Positions 8,072-16,793 of a stretch of DNA of 64,000 nucleotides are shown piece after piece. The stretch comes from JACCZX01 sp963801035 (lineage in GTDB: Bacteria > Pseudomonadota > Gammaproteobacteria > Burkholderiales > Burkholderiaceae_F), in assembly GCA_963801035.1 (NCBI GenBank), contig CAWDDF010000007.1, positions 558,001 to 622,000 on the forward strand. Reading direction: 5' to 3'. The stretch's first letter is position 1; each line of letters opens with the position of its first letter. A program made the translations under genes and the position numbers. The notes beneath the pieces were generated by a model. It did not search any database. It saw only the letters and a program-made list of their open reading frames with translations, and had not been told where the DNA came from.

Positions 8072-10498
8072 GTGAACAAAAAAATAAATCGCACGAATAG
8101 CGATGCGATCCTGGAAGCATTAACAGCGGCGCGTACGCCGCTGCCGCCGCGCGAGCTTGCGGAGCGGGTTGGCGCCACCAGCGACGATTCCGAAGCCTTC
8201 AATCGAGAAATCGAAGAACTCGAGCGCGCGGGCCGCATCGTTCGCAATCGCGCCGGCCTTTTGCTGGTTGCGGCACGCGCCAATCTGTTGTCGGGCCAGG
8301 TGCAAGGGCATCGAGATGGCTTCGGCTTTCTGATTCGCGACGACGCCGGGCCCGATCTCGTGCTGTCCGAACACGAGATGGCCAAGGTTCTGCACGGCGA
8401 TCGTGTGCTCGCTCGTGTAACCGGCGCCGACCGGCGGGGCAGGCCTGAAGGCGAGATCGTCGAGGTCATCGAGAGCCGCACCAACAAGCTCGTCGGGCGT
8501 CTTCTGAACGAGCGCGGTGTGACGATCGTCGTGCCCGAGGATCAGCGCATTGCGCACGACATTCTGGTCCCACCCGGCGCGTCGCTGTCGGCGGAGCCCG
8601 GGCAGGTGGTCGTCGTCGAAATCCTTCAGCAACCGCAGCGTTATGTGCAGCCGGTCGGGCGTGTCATCGAGGTTCTCGGAGCGATAGATGATCCGGGCAT
8701 GGAAATCGAAATTGCGGTTCGCAAGTTCGCGGTGCCGCATGAATTTCCCGACGCGACCGCGAGACTTGCGGAGTCGCTGCCCGATACTGTGTTGCCGAAG
8801 GATCTGCGTGGACGAGTCGATCTGCGTGACATACCGCTGGTGACTATCGACGGCGAAGACGCGCGCGATTTCGACGACGCGGTCTACTGCGAGCCGTTGA
8901 TGCAGGCAGGACGCCGTAAAGGCTGGCGGCTGATTGTCGCTGTGGCCGATGTCAGTCATTACGTGAAGCCAGCGGATGCGCTCGACATCGAAGCGCAAAA
9001 CCGTTCGACCTCGGTGTATTTCCCGCGTCGAGTGATTCCGATGCTGCCCGAGAAATTGTCCAATGGCCTGTGTTCGCTGAAACCCGAAGTCGATCGCCTG
9101 GTGATGGTGTGCGACTGCGTCGTGACGAACAAGGGCGCGCTCGATGCTTACCAGTTTTATCCGGCGGTGATGCACTCTAACGCGCGGTTGACTTACACCG
9201 ACGTATGGGAAGCGCTGTCGGCACCCGACAGTAAGGAGGCGCACCGCCTGGCCAGCGTGTTACCGCACCTGCAAAATCTGTACGCGCTTTACGAATTGCT
9301 GAAGCGCGCTCGCGATGCGCGCGGTGCGATCGATCTCGACACGACCGAGACCTACATCGTGTGCGACCCGAATGGCCGCATCGAAAAGATCATCCCGCGC
9401 ACGCGCAACGACGCGCACAAATTGATCGAGGAATGCATGCTGGCGGCCAATGTTTGCGCGGCGGACTTCATTGGACGCGCAAAGCAGGCGGGACTTTATC
9501 GCGTGCACGAAGGGCCCACGCCCGAACGCCTTGCCAACGTCCGCACCCTGCTAAAGACGCTCGGTCTAACGCTCGACGGCGGCGATAAGCCTGAACCTGC
9601 GGACTATGCGCGCCTGTTGAAGCAGATCAAACCGAGGCCGGACGCGCAATTGCTGCAAACGGTTCTGCTGCGCTCGATGCAGCAGGCAATTTACAGCCCG
9701 CACAACTCCGGCCACTTTGGCCTTGCTTACAAGGCATACACGCACTTCACTTCACCCATCAGGCGCTATCCGGATTTGCTGGTCCATCGCGTAATCAAGG
9801 CGATTCTGTCGAAGCACCCCTATGTGCCGGAGGTTTTCATCAATGCCGATGCGGCCGTCGCCCCGGCTGCTGCGCGCGCGGCGCTACGCGCGTCGCAAAA
9901 CCGAAAGCCGGCGGACGAAAGCGAAGGCATTGCATTCTGGGAGAAACTCGGATTGCTGTGTTCGGCCAACGAGCGTCGCGCCGACGATGCATCGCGCGAC
10001 GTCGAAGCATGGTTGAAGAGTTACTACATGCGAGAACGCGTCGGCGAAACGTATACCGGCACGGTGAGCTCAGTTGTGCCGTTCGGTGCGTTCATCGTCC
10101 TCGACGATCTGTATATCGAAGGACTGGTACACGTGTCCGAGCTTGGTACCGAGTACTTCCTATACAACGAAGCGCTGCACGAGCTTCGTGGTGAACGCAC
10201 GGGGTTGCGTTACCGATTGGGCGATCGCCTGACGGTGCAGGTCGCGCGTGTGGATCTGGAAGCACGCCGCATCGATTTCCGGCTCGTCAAGGCCGATACG
10301 CGCAAGTCGCTGCTCGCAGCGGGCGCGCCCGAACCAAAAGAGCGTGATCGCAAGCGCGGTGAGACCGTCGAAGAGAGGCGTGCGCGGCAGGCGAAAGTCG
10401 AGCGCCGGCAGGTGCGGCGTGGACAGCTGCACAAGATCGGTGGCAAGGGCGTTCGCGGGCGCGACAGCAAGGTGCGCGCGACGAAGCGCGGACGTTAA
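8072..10498 (+). CDS. rnr: ribonuclease R
   Basis: RNase R is a processive 3'-to-5' exoribonuclease able to degrade structured RNA. I place the start at the GTG at 8072, preceded by an A/G-rich AGAAAGAAA stretch; a TTG at 8051 is possible but lacks support. The roughly 808-residue protein has an N-terminal winged helix (ILEALTAARTPLPPRELAERVG), cold-shock domains, the RNB catalytic domain with the acidic cluster ARDFDDAV at about 264-271, a C-terminal S1 domain near 650-730, and a Lys/Arg-rich tail. rlmB follows after 6 bases, the common rnr-rlmB pair. Confidence 0.97.
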   Translation: MNKKINRTNSDAILEALTAARTPLPPRELAERVGATSDDSEAFNREIEELERAGRIVRNRAGLLLVAARANLLSGQVQGHRDGFGFLIRDDAGPDLVLSEHEMAKVLHGDRVLARVTGADRRGRPEGEIVEVIESRTNKLVGRLLNERGVTIVVPEDQRIAHDILVPPGASLSAEPGQVVVVEILQQPQRYVQPVGRVIEVLGAIDDPGMEIEIAVRKFAVPHEFPDATARLAESLPDTVLPKDLRGRVDLRDIPLVTIDGEDARDFDDAVYCEPLMQAGRRKGWRLIVAVADVSHYVKPADALDIEAQNRSTSVYFPRRVIPMLPEKLSNGLCSLKPEVDRLVMVCDCVVTNKGALDAYQFYPAVMHSNARLTYTDVWEALSAPDSKEAHRLASVLPHLQNLYALYELLKRARDARGAIDLDTTETYIVCDPNGRIEKIIPRTRNDAHKLIEECMLAANVCAADFIGRAKQAGLYRVHEGPTPERLANVRTLLKTLGLTLDGGDKPEPADYARLLKQIKPRPDAQLLQTVLLRSMQQAIYSPHNSGHFGLAYKAYTHFTSPIRRYPDLLVHRVIKAILSKHPYVPEVFINADAAVAPAAARAALRASQNRKPADESEGIAFWEKLGLLCSANERRADDASRDVEAWLKSYYMRERVGETYTGTVSSVVPFGAFIVLDDLYIEGLVHVSELGTEYFLYNEALHELRGERTGLRYRLGDRLTVQVARVDLEARRIDFRLVKADTRKSLLAAGAPEPKERDRKRGETVEERRARQAKVERRQVRRGQLHKIGGKGVRGRDSKVRATKRGR

Positions 10499-10504
10499 GC
10501 GGCG

Positions 10505-11254
10505 ATGAGCAAGCGAGTGCTAGCGGGTTTTCACGCGGTTGGTGCGCGACTACGCCATTCACCGGCCTCGATCGAAGCCATTTATGTCGATGAGCGACGG
10601 CGCGACGGTCGCATGGTCGACCTGCAGCAACGCGCTAAATCGCTCGGGGTGCGGGTGACTCCGATCGGCGCCGAGCGCTTGCGCGGCCTCGCAGGCGAAG
10701 CGCCACATCAGGGGGTCGTTGCACTTGCAGCCGAGCTCGAGCAGGCAGTCACACTGGATGACATATTGAATCGAGTCGATGCGAACACCATGCTGCTATT
10801 GCTCGACGGGGTGACCGATCCTCGCAACCTCGGTGCGTGCCTGCGAGTGGCAGATGCCGCCGGCGTCAACGCTGTCATCGTTCCACGTGATCGCTCTGCG
10901 GGATTGACGACCTCTGCGATGAAGGCTGCGGCAGGCGCTGCCGAAACGGTACCGCTGATTCCTGTGACCAATCTCGCGCGTGCGATGGATGATTTGCGCG
11001 ATGCCGATGTGCGCATGGTTGGCACAGCGGGCGAAGCCGAGCGGTCGTTGTTCGAACTCGATTTAACCGGGCCGCTCGCGTGGGCACTCGGGGCCGAAGG
11101 TGCCGGCCTGCGACGCTTGACGCGCGAGCGATGCGACGTGCTCGCACGCATTCCGCTTGCAGGGCACGTCGAGAGTCTGAATGTCTCAGTTGCAGCGGGG
11201 ATTTGCCTGTTCGAGGCGAAGCGACAACGCAGCGCTTCGCACACCGCGGTTTGA
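10505..11254 (+). CDS. rlmB: 23S rRNA (guanosine-2'-O-)-methyltransferase RlmB
   Basis: RlmB methylates the ribose of G2251 (E. coli numbering) in 23S rRNA. The 249-residue product has the small N-terminal substrate-binding domain and the SPOUT methyltransferase domain. The three knot motifs are visible: TDPRNLGACLRVADAAG near residue 104, ALGAEGAGLRRLTRERCD near 195 and IPLAGHVESLNVSVAAGI near 218. The start is an ATG six bases after rnr. Its stop overlaps the probable TTG start of the following sirtuin by four bases. Confidence 0.97.
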   Translation: MSKRVLAGFHAVGARLRHSPASIEAIYVDERRRDGRMVDLQQRAKSLGVRVTPIGAERLRGLAGEAPHQGVVALAAELEQAVTLDDILNRVDANTMLLLLDGVTDPRNLGACLRVADAAGVNAVIVPRDRSAGLTTSAMKAAAGAAETVPLIPVTNLARAMDDLRDADVRMVGTAGEAERSLFELDLTGPLAWALGAEGAGLRRLTRERCDVLARIPLAGHVESLNVSVAAGICLFEAKRQRSASHTAV

Positions 11255-11991
11255 TTTCCTTAAGCCTGCGCACCGCACGCGATCACATCGCGCAAGCGCG
11301 CCGCGTTGCGGTCCTTACCGGCGCGGGTATCTCCGCCGAAAGCGGCATTCCAACGTTTCGCGATACGAGCAGCGGACTGTGGGCGAAATTCGATCCAGTC
11401 AAGCTTGCGTCAGAGGATGGCTTTCGGGCGGATCCACCGCTGGTATGGCGCTGGTACGCGTGGCGGCGCGGTTTGGTCGGTGCGGCGCAACCGAATGCCG
11501 GGCACCTTGCACTCGCTGCAGCACAAGCGCGCTTCGATGCCTTCGAACTGATTACGCAGAATGTCGACGGCTTGCATGCTCGCGCAGGCAGTGCCCCGAT
11601 CGAGCTGCACGGCAACCTGATGCGGACGGTATGCCTGGCCCGCTGCGGGTTCGTAGAAGATGATCCGTTGCTGCTTCCCGACGGTGAGCCGCCGCGGTGT
11701 CCCGCTTGTGGCGATTGGCTTCGCCCCGGCGTTGTCTGGTTCGGCGAGATGCTCGATGTCGCAACGTTGCAGCAGGCGCAGGCAGTCGCCGCGCGCTGTG
11801 ACGTGCTGCTGGTGATCGGCACGTCCGGTCTGGTGTATCCGGCCGCCGGATTGCCCGCCGAGGCGTTGCGCCGTGGCGCCAAAGTCATCGTCGTCAACCC
11901 GCAGGCCAGCGAGCTCGATGAGCTGGCGACGGTCGTCGTCCGTGGAACGGCGGCGGTCGAGGTGCCCAAGCTCTTAGCGGCCGAGGAATAG
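11251..11991 (+). CDS. sirtuin NAD-dependent protein deacylase (class III type)
   Basis: Sirtuins remove acyl groups from lysine using NAD. No ATG gives a sensible N-terminus; I choose the TTG at 11251, which overlaps the rlmB stop (TTGA) and yields 246 residues. Visible are GAGIS at 24-28, TQNVDGLHARAG near 102 and the catalytic His120 in ELHGNL. Zinc-binding cysteines appear as Cys128, Cys132 and a CPAC pair. Tyr69 and Arg72 (YAWR) match the Tyr-x-x-Arg pair that binds succinyl/malonyl groups in SIRT5- and CobB-like enzymes, so desuccinylase activity is plausible. Zinc spacing Cys-x3-Cys at the first pair is slightly unusual. Confidence 0.9.
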   Translation: MISLSLRTARDHIAQARRVAVLTGAGISAESGIPTFRDTSSGLWAKFDPVKLASEDGFRADPPLVWRWYAWRRGLVGAAQPNAGHLALAAAQARFDAFELITQNVDGLHARAGSAPIELHGNLMRTVCLARCGFVEDDPLLLPDGEPPRCPACGDWLRPGVVWFGEMLDVATLQQAQAVAARCDVLLVIGTSGLVYPAAGLPAEALRRGAKVIVVNPQASELDELATVVVRGTAAVEVPKLLAAEE

Positions 11992-12005
11992 CCGGAGACG
12001 AAGCG

Positions 12006-12035
12006 CTGGCATTAGCGGTCCTTTCAGGCTAGAAT
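12006..12035 (+). promoter_or_regulatory. candidate sigma-70 promoter of the rpsF operon
   Basis: CTGGCA (12006-12011) and TAGAAT (12030-12035) are separated by 18 bases and resemble -35 and -10 boxes (4/6 and 5/6 matches). They sit in the 157-base gap between the sirtuin gene and rpsF, about 110 bases before the start codon, leaving room for a ribosomal-protein mRNA leader. No mapping data are available from sequence alone. Confidence 0.5.
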
Positions 12036-12148
12036 CGCGCGCTTTTGTTTTTGCAAATGGCGCTTGCAGCCTTCGGCTCAGCTGCCTCTCCTTGCCACAC
12101 CGATCGTGTCGCAGAACATCGCGGGTGGCTAAACCATAAGGAACATTA

Positions 12149-12571
12149 ATGCGTCACTACGAAATCTGCTTCATTGTGCATCCCGATCAGAGCGAACAGG
12201 TGCCCGCGATGATCGATCGCTATAAGGCGATGATCGCCAACAACAAAGGTGCGGTTCATCGCGTTGAAGATTGGGGACGACGCCAGTTGTCCTATCCGAT
12301 CGACAAGCTCGCCAAGGCGCATTACGTATTGCTCAACATTGAGTGCGACAGCAAGACGCTGGACGAGCTCGAAAACGCATTCCGTTACAACGACGCGGTG
12401 TTGCGCCACTTGACTGTCAAGATGAAGCGCGCCGAAACCGGCGCCTCGCCGATGATGAAGATCGTCGAGCGCGAAGAGGCACGCAAGGCGTCTGCCGAGC
12501 AGTCAGCGGGGCAGGCGCAAGCATCCGCACCGCCGAGTGCGACCGCGCCGGTGGCTGAGGCAACGGTTTAG
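12149..12571 (+). CDS. rpsF: 30S ribosomal protein S6
   Basis: S6 binds S18 and 16S rRNA in the platform of the 30S subunit. The 140-residue product begins MRHYEICFIVHPDQ, the usual S6 opening, and carries the VEDWGRRQLSYPIDKLAKAHY motif region. The C-terminal 35 residues are a low-complexity Ala/Glu/Ser/Pro tail, common in proteobacterial S6. The ribosome-binding site AAGGAA lies seven bases before the ATG. It leads the rpsF-priB-rpsR-rplI operon. Confidence 0.98.
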   Translation: MRHYEICFIVHPDQSEQVPAMIDRYKAMIANNKGAVHRVEDWGRRQLSYPIDKLAKAHYVLLNIECDSKTLDELENAFRYNDAVLRHLTVKMKRAETGASPMMKIVEREEARKASAEQSAGQAQASAPPSATAPVAEATV

Positions 12572-12618
12572 TCGGCTGGCCGGCGCCAGCGGTGATCAGC
12601 AGACCGGTGTACCCGTGA

Positions 12619-12927
12619 GTGAATCAACTCCGCATTCATGCGAAAGCCGTGGCGAAGAGCGCGTTGCGCTATACGCCGGCCGGCGTCGCCGTGCTGGAAG
12701 CGAGCTTCGAGCACCAGGGCAGCGTGAAGGAGGCTGCAGCCGAGCGGTCGCTGGCGTTCGAGTTCTCGGCGATCGCTCTTGGTGCAGTGGCGTTGGCACT
12801 GGATCGCGAGCCATTGGGCAAGCCGATGATGCTGGAAGGGTTCATTGCGCCGCGCTCGCGTCGAACAACGCGGCTGTTGGTGCACGTGACGGAATACAAA
12901 GTTAACGAAATAAGAGACGGAGTCTGA
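12619..12927 (+). CDS. priB: primosomal replication protein PriB
   Basis: PriB is a single-strand DNA-binding OB-fold protein that stabilises PriA at stalled forks during replication restart. The 102-residue product starts at GTG (12619) with NQLRIHAKAV and contains ALRYTPAGVAVLEASFEHQG, the typical PriB/SSB-like first strands. It sits between rpsF and rpsR, where priB is found in beta- and gammaproteobacteria, and ends one base before the rpsR ATG. It is somewhat divergent from SSB but length and position agree. Confidence 0.94.
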   Translation: MNQLRIHAKAVAKSALRYTPAGVAVLEASFEHQGSVKEAAAERSLAFEFSAIALGAVALALDREPLGKPMMLEGFIAPRSRRTTRLLVHVTEYKVNEIRDGV

Positions 12928-12928
12928 G

Positions 12929-13219
12929 ATGGCATTCGGAGCAGGACGAGGCAAATTCAAAGGTAAGGGCAAGGGCCCGCGCCGCGAGAACAAGCAGAAT
13001 GCGCTGTTCAAGCGCAAGCGGTTCTGCCGCTTCACGGTCGAGAAGGTCGAGCAGATCGATTACAAGGACGTGGATACGCTGCGCGATTTCATCGGCGAGA
13101 ACGGCAAGATCACGCCGGCCCGATTGACGGGGACCAAGGCGCACTATCAACGCCAGCTAGATACCGCAATCAAGCGCGCGCGCTTCCTGGCGCTGCTTCC
13201 GTACACCGATACGCACTGA
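12929..13219 (+). CDS. rpsR: 30S ribosomal protein S18
   Basis: S18 pairs with S6 on the 30S platform. The 96-residue protein has a Lys/Gly-rich N-terminal extension of about 25 residues, as in other betaproteobacteria, followed by the conserved core with RKRFCRFTVEKVEQIDYKD and the C-terminal TGTKAHYQRQLDTAIKRAR region. The ATG follows the priB stop by one base, implying coupled translation. No alternative zinc-binding cysteine cluster is present beyond the single cysteine. Confidence 0.98.
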   Translation: MAFGAGRGKFKGKGKGPRRENKQNALFKRKRFCRFTVEKVEQIDYKDVDTLRDFIGENGKITPARLTGTKAHYQRQLDTAIKRARFLALLPYTDTH

Positions 13220-13238
13220 TTGCGCGGAAGGATAGAAC

Positions 13239-13691
13239 ATGCAAATTATTTTGTTGGAAAAGGTGATCAACCTCGGCCAGCTGGGTGATGTGGTCAAGGT
13301 TAAGCAAGGCTATGCACGCAACTTTCTGATCCCACAGGGCAAGGCGCGGCGCGCGACGGACGCTGCGATCAAGGAGTTCGAAACGCGCCGCGGCGATCTC
13401 GAGAAAGCGCAGTCGGATCGTCTTTCAGCAGCGCAAGCGATTAACGCGAAGCTTAGCGGCTCGAGTGTCCGCATTCCGGCAAAGGCTGGTGTGGATGGAA
13501 AGTTGTTCGGCTCGGTGACCAATTTTGATATTGCGGAAGCGCTCGGCAAGCAGGGCTTCGCGGTCAACAAAGGTCAGATCCGCATGCCGCAAGGGCCGTT
13601 AAAGGCGGTCGGCGAACACCATGTGTCGGTGGCCCTGCATACCGACGTGGTGGCAGAGATCACGGTCACCGTGGTTGGCGAGCAAGCGTAA
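13239..13691 (+). CDS. rplI: 50S ribosomal protein L9
   Basis: L9 binds 23S rRNA at the base of the L1 stalk and projects a second domain outwards. The 150-residue product begins MQIILLEKVINLGQLGDVVK, the classic L9 N-terminal domain, with the connecting helix around residues 40-75 and the C-terminal domain after that. It is 19 bases downstream of rpsR with a purine-rich GGAAGGATAG site before the ATG. A strong terminator follows 20 bases after the stop, closing the operon. Confidence 0.98.
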   Translation: MQIILLEKVINLGQLGDVVKVKQGYARNFLIPQGKARRATDAAIKEFETRRGDLEKAQSDRLSAAQAINAKLSGSSVRIPAKAGVDGKLFGSVTNFDIAEALGKQGFAVNKGQIRMPQGPLKAVGEHHVSVALHTDVVAEITVTVVGEQA

Positions 13692-13711
13692 CGCGGACCG
13701 GTGTGAACAAG

Positions 13712-13740
13712 ATGGCGGCCATATGGGCCGCCATTTTTTT
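13712..13740 (+). terminator. Rho-independent terminator of the rpsF-rplI operon
   Basis: A perfect 9-bp stem, ATGGCGGCC and GGCCGCCAT, encloses a five-base loop and runs directly into seven T residues (13734-13740). It lies 20 bases after the rplI stop and about 70 bases before dnaB, so dnaB needs its own promoter or read-through. Confidence 0.93.
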
Positions 13741-13809
13741 GGAGCAGCCAGTTGCTGCTTGGCACTTGTTATAGTTTGCAGTCCCTCTCCGCAGTACTTC
13801 CATCTTGGC

Positions 13810-15183
13810 GTGAATCAGCCGATTGATCCTCAGCTTGCGGCCGTGCGGCTTCCTCCGCACTCGATCGAGGCCGAGCAATCGGTGCTGGGGGGACTGCTGC
13901 TTGACAATACCGCCTGGGATCGCATCGCCGATTTAATCGGTACTAACGACTTCTACCGCCAGGACCACCAGTACATTTTCGGGGCAATCAGTCGGTTGGT
14001 GGACGCCAGCAAGCCGGCCGATTCGGTCACCGTGTTCGAGGCGTTGCGCAACACCGGGCGCGCCGAGCAGGCGGGTGGCCTCGTCTATCTGAATTCGCTG
14101 GCGCAGAACACGCCGTCGGCCGCAAATATTCGGCGCTACGCGGAACTGGTGCGCGAGCGGTCGGTGCTGCGCCGGCTCGTGACCGCAGGCGATGAGATTG
14201 CAACCAGCGCGCTGAATCCCGCCGGCAAAGACACCAAGCAAATACTCGACGAAGCCGAGACGAAGGTTTTTCAGATCGCGGAGGAAGGCGCGCGCGGCCG
14301 GCAGGGTTTCATCGAGATTCAGCCGCTGCTGACCCGCGTGGTCGAACGAATTCAGGAATTGTTCGAGCGGGCGAATCCATCGGACGTGACCGGTGTGCCA
14401 AGCGGCTTTGCGGACCTCGATTCGAAGACGTCGGGGTTTCAAGCGGGCGACCTGATCATCATTGCCGGCAGACCAAGCATGGGAAAGACGGCGCTGGCGC
14501 TGAACATCGGCGAACACGTCGCACTCGATCAGGGAATGCCGGTGGCAGTCTTTTCGATGGAAATGGGTGCCTCACAACTGGCGTTGCGCATGTTGAGCTC
14601 GGTCGGCAAACTCGATCAGCAGCGTTTGCGTACTGGAAGATTGCAGGACGAAGATTGGCCGCGCCTGACGAGTGCGATTCAGAAGATGCACGAAGCGCCG
14701 CTGTATATCGACGAAACGGCCGCGATGACGTCGATCGATCTGCGTGCGCGCGCTCGGCGGCTCGCACGGACGTGCGGACGGCTCGGATTGATCATCGTCG
14801 ATTACTTGCAGTTGATGAGTGCAAGCGCGGTCGGCGAGAATCGCGCGACCGAAATCTCGGAGATTTCGCGCGGGCTCAAAGCGCTGGCGAAAGAGCTTTC
14901 AGTTCCCGTCGTCGCCCTGTCCCAGTTGAACCGCACGGTCGAGACGCGCGTTGACAAGCGGCCCGTAATGTCGGACCTGCGCGAATCGGGCGCCATCGAG
15001 CAGGATGCGGACGTGATTCTGTTCATCTATCGCGACGAGGTCTACAACCCGGATACGACCGACAAGAACATTGCCGAAATCATTATCGGCAAGCAGCGGA
15101 ACGGTCCGATAGGGCGTCTGAACCTGCGCTTTGACGGGCAATACACCAAGTTCGAAAACCTGGCACGGAACACTTCTTACTAG
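13810..15183 (+). CDS. dnaB: replicative DNA helicase DnaB
   Basis: DnaB is the hexameric helicase that unwinds DNA ahead of the replisome. I use the GTG at 13810, giving VNQPIDPQLAAVRLPPHSIEAEQSVLGG and 457 residues, the normal length; starting upstream would run through the terminator and L9. The N-terminal domain spans about 1-170. The RecA-like domain holds Walker A GRPSMGKT at 220-227, the Walker B DYLQLM and the C-terminal DLRESGAIEQDADVI region. The rplI-dnaB order is typical of betaproteobacteria. Confidence 0.96.
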   Translation: MNQPIDPQLAAVRLPPHSIEAEQSVLGGLLLDNTAWDRIADLIGTNDFYRQDHQYIFGAISRLVDASKPADSVTVFEALRNTGRAEQAGGLVYLNSLAQNTPSAANIRRYAELVRERSVLRRLVTAGDEIATSALNPAGKDTKQILDEAETKVFQIAEEGARGRQGFIEIQPLLTRVVERIQELFERANPSDVTGVPSGFADLDSKTSGFQAGDLIIIAGRPSMGKTALALNIGEHVALDQGMPVAVFSMEMGASQLALRMLSSVGKLDQQRLRTGRLQDEDWPRLTSAIQKMHEAPLYIDETAAMTSIDLRARARRLARTCGRLGLIIVDYLQLMSASAVGENRATEISEISRGLKALAKELSVPVVALSQLNRTVETRVDKRPVMSDLRESGAIEQDADVILFIYRDEVYNPDTTDKNIAEIIIGKQRNGPIGRLNLRFDGQYTKFENLARNTSY

Positions 15184-15189
15184 ACGTGC

Positions 15190-15861
15190 ATGACATCGAG
15201 CTTTGTTGCTGAGCGACGCAGTCCTCGTCCGCTGCGGAGCGTGCTGCGGCGGCTGGTGCCGCGCGACCGGCGTTTTTTTTCGCTGTTCGACCGTCAGGCA
15301 GAGCTCTGCGTCGAAGGCGTGACCGCACTGGCGCAGCTGCTGTCCGACGTGCGCGACCCCGACGGGCGCGTGCGTGAAATCGAGGCGCTTGAAAAGCGCG
15401 CCGATACCGTCGTCGACGACACGCTCGCGCTTGTCAGACGCTCGTTACTGCCACCGTTTCCGCGTGGAGCAATTCACGCACTGATCAATCGCCTCGATGA
15501 CATTTTGGATCTCACCGAGGACGTCGCACAGTCATTGCATCTGTATCACGTCACGACGCTGACGCCGGATGCGCATCGGCTGGCAGCACTGGCTGTGCAA
15601 GGCGCGGACAAACTGCGGCTCGCAGTCGCGCAGCTGCAGTCGGTGGACGATCCACGCGCCGCATTGGCGTTGTGCCAGGAAGTCGACGATATTGAAGCGC
15701 AGGCCGATCATGTGATGCGTGCCGCGATGTCGAAGCTTTTTCGAGACGAGCCGGACACACGACAGCTCGTCAAGCTACGTGCGATCTATGAACTGCTCGA
15801 GCAGCTGACCGACGCGTGCAAGCATGCCGCGGCCGAAGTGCAGGCGCTCGCGCTGCGCTGA
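15190..15861 (+). CDS. PhoU-like DUF47 family protein
   Basis: The 223-residue, almost wholly helical protein belongs to the DUF47 (PhoU-related, TIGR00153-like) family. The conserved EIEALEKRADTVVDD repeat and the later EVDDIEAQADHVMR repeat match the acidic metal-binding ExxxD motifs of PhoU folds. Family members usually stand directly before a Pit phosphate transporter and are thought to regulate it. Here the next gene is a DUF456 protein, and no pit gene is in the window. It starts six bases after dnaB. Function as a phosphate-transport regulator is inference. Confidence 0.85.
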   Translation: MTSSFVAERRSPRPLRSVLRRLVPRDRRFFSLFDRQAELCVEGVTALAQLLSDVRDPDGRVREIEALEKRADTVVDDTLALVRRSLLPPFPRGAIHALINRLDDILDLTEDVAQSLHLYHVTTLTPDAHRLAALAVQGADKLRLAVAQLQSVDDPRAALALCQEVDDIEAQADHVMRAAMSKLFRDEPDTRQLVKLRAIYELLEQLTDACKHAAAEVQALALR

Positions 15862-15874
15862 TGAAGCGACGTCG

Positions 15875-16354
15875 ATGACAACCACCCTCTGGATTGTTTC
15901 GGTATTGCTGATCGTGATTGGCGTTGCCGGCACGGTGCTGCCAGCATTGCCCGGTGTGCCGCTGATTTTCGGCGGAGTGCTGCTGGCGGCATGGATCGGC
16001 GATTTTCAGCGCATCAGCGTCTTCACCGTGGTCGTGCTGGCAGTTCTTGCGGTAGTAGGAATCGTCATCGACTACATCGCGGCCGCGATTTCGGCGAAGC
16101 GCGCGGGCGCGAGCAAGCAGGGCATCATCGGCGCTGCGATCGGTACCGTCGCCGGCGTCTTCACCGGCCTCTGGGGCCTTTTGTTCATGCCGCTGATGGG
16201 CGCCGCGATCGGTGAATTCATTGCGCACAAGGATGCATTTCGCGCTGGCAAGGTCGGCGCCGCCACCTGGTTTGGATTGCTGGTCGCCACTGCGATAAAA
16301 CTTGCGATCGCGTTCACGATGGTCGGCGTGTTCATCGCGGCGCTGGTGTTTTAA
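15875..16354 (+). CDS. DUF456 family membrane protein
   Basis: The 159-residue protein is strongly hydrophobic with about four to five membrane segments and a glycine-rich middle (IGAAIGTVAGVFTGLWG), matching DUF456. I start at the ATG at 15875 because MTTTLWIVSVLLIVIG opens directly with the first membrane segment; an upstream start would overlap the previous gene by about 38 bases. The function of DUF456 proteins is unknown. Position 13 bases after the DUF47 gene suggests cotranscription, but that does not define a role. Confidence 0.82.
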   Translation: MTTTLWIVSVLLIVIGVAGTVLPALPGVPLIFGGVLLAAWIGDFQRISVFTVVVLAVLAVVGIVIDYIAAAISAKRAGASKQGIIGAAIGTVAGVFTGLWGLLFMPLMGAAIGEFIAHKDAFRAGKVGAATWFGLLVATAIKLAIAFTMVGVFIAALVF

Positions 16355-16358
16355 GTCT

Positions 16359-16790
16359 ATGGAGCCACTGACACACGGAACGAGCCGTGAATTAAATGAC
16401 GTCGTCATTTTCGACGGTGTGTGCAATCTTTGCGCGCGATCGGTGAAGTTCATCCTCGATCACGAAGTCGCGCCGGTTCTTCGCTTTACACCTCTGCAGT
16501 CGCCCGCTGGCGTGCGCCACCTCCGCGAACTGGGATTCGATCCGGCGGATGCGAAGACTTTCGTCCTGATCGTTGACGGTAAGGCCTATGTGAAGTCGGA
16601 GGCAGCAATCCGCTTGGCGAACTACTTGCGTGGTGCATGGAAGCTGATCGGCGCGATCAGAATCATCCCGCGGACAATTCGTGACTGGATGTATGACGTC
16701 GTCGCTCGAAACAGATATCGCTGGTTCGGACGCGTCGACGCTTGCATCACGCCAACTGCGGATCTGCGCGTCAGATTTGTCGAGGAATAG
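16359..16790 (+). CDS. DCC-type thiol-disulfide oxidoreductase family protein (DUF393)
   Basis: The 143-residue protein shows the family signature DGVCNLC near residue 18, a Cys-x2-Cys site after which DUF393 (DCC family) is recognised. The fold is thought to be thioredoxin-like, and an oxidoreductase role is predicted only. The middle part KAYVKSEAAIRLANYLRGAW and the C-terminal RNRYRWFGR also match the family. The ATG at 16359 is four bases after the DUF456 stop, and three bases separate its stop from the next gene, so DUF47, DUF456, DUF393 and GFA probably form one transcript. Confidence 0.85.
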   Translation: MEPLTHGTSRELNDVVIFDGVCNLCARSVKFILDHEVAPVLRFTPLQSPAGVRHLRELGFDPADAKTFVLIVDGKAYVKSEAAIRLANYLRGAWKLIGAIRIIPRTIRDWMYDVVARNRYRWFGRVDACITPTADLRVRFVEE

Positions 16791-16793
16791 CAA

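Noticed and set aside
8120..9244. A 374-codon open frame on the minus strand opposite rnr
   Set aside because: It lies entirely against the RNase R catalytic domain and shows the His/Arg/Gln-rich composition typical of a shadow frame.
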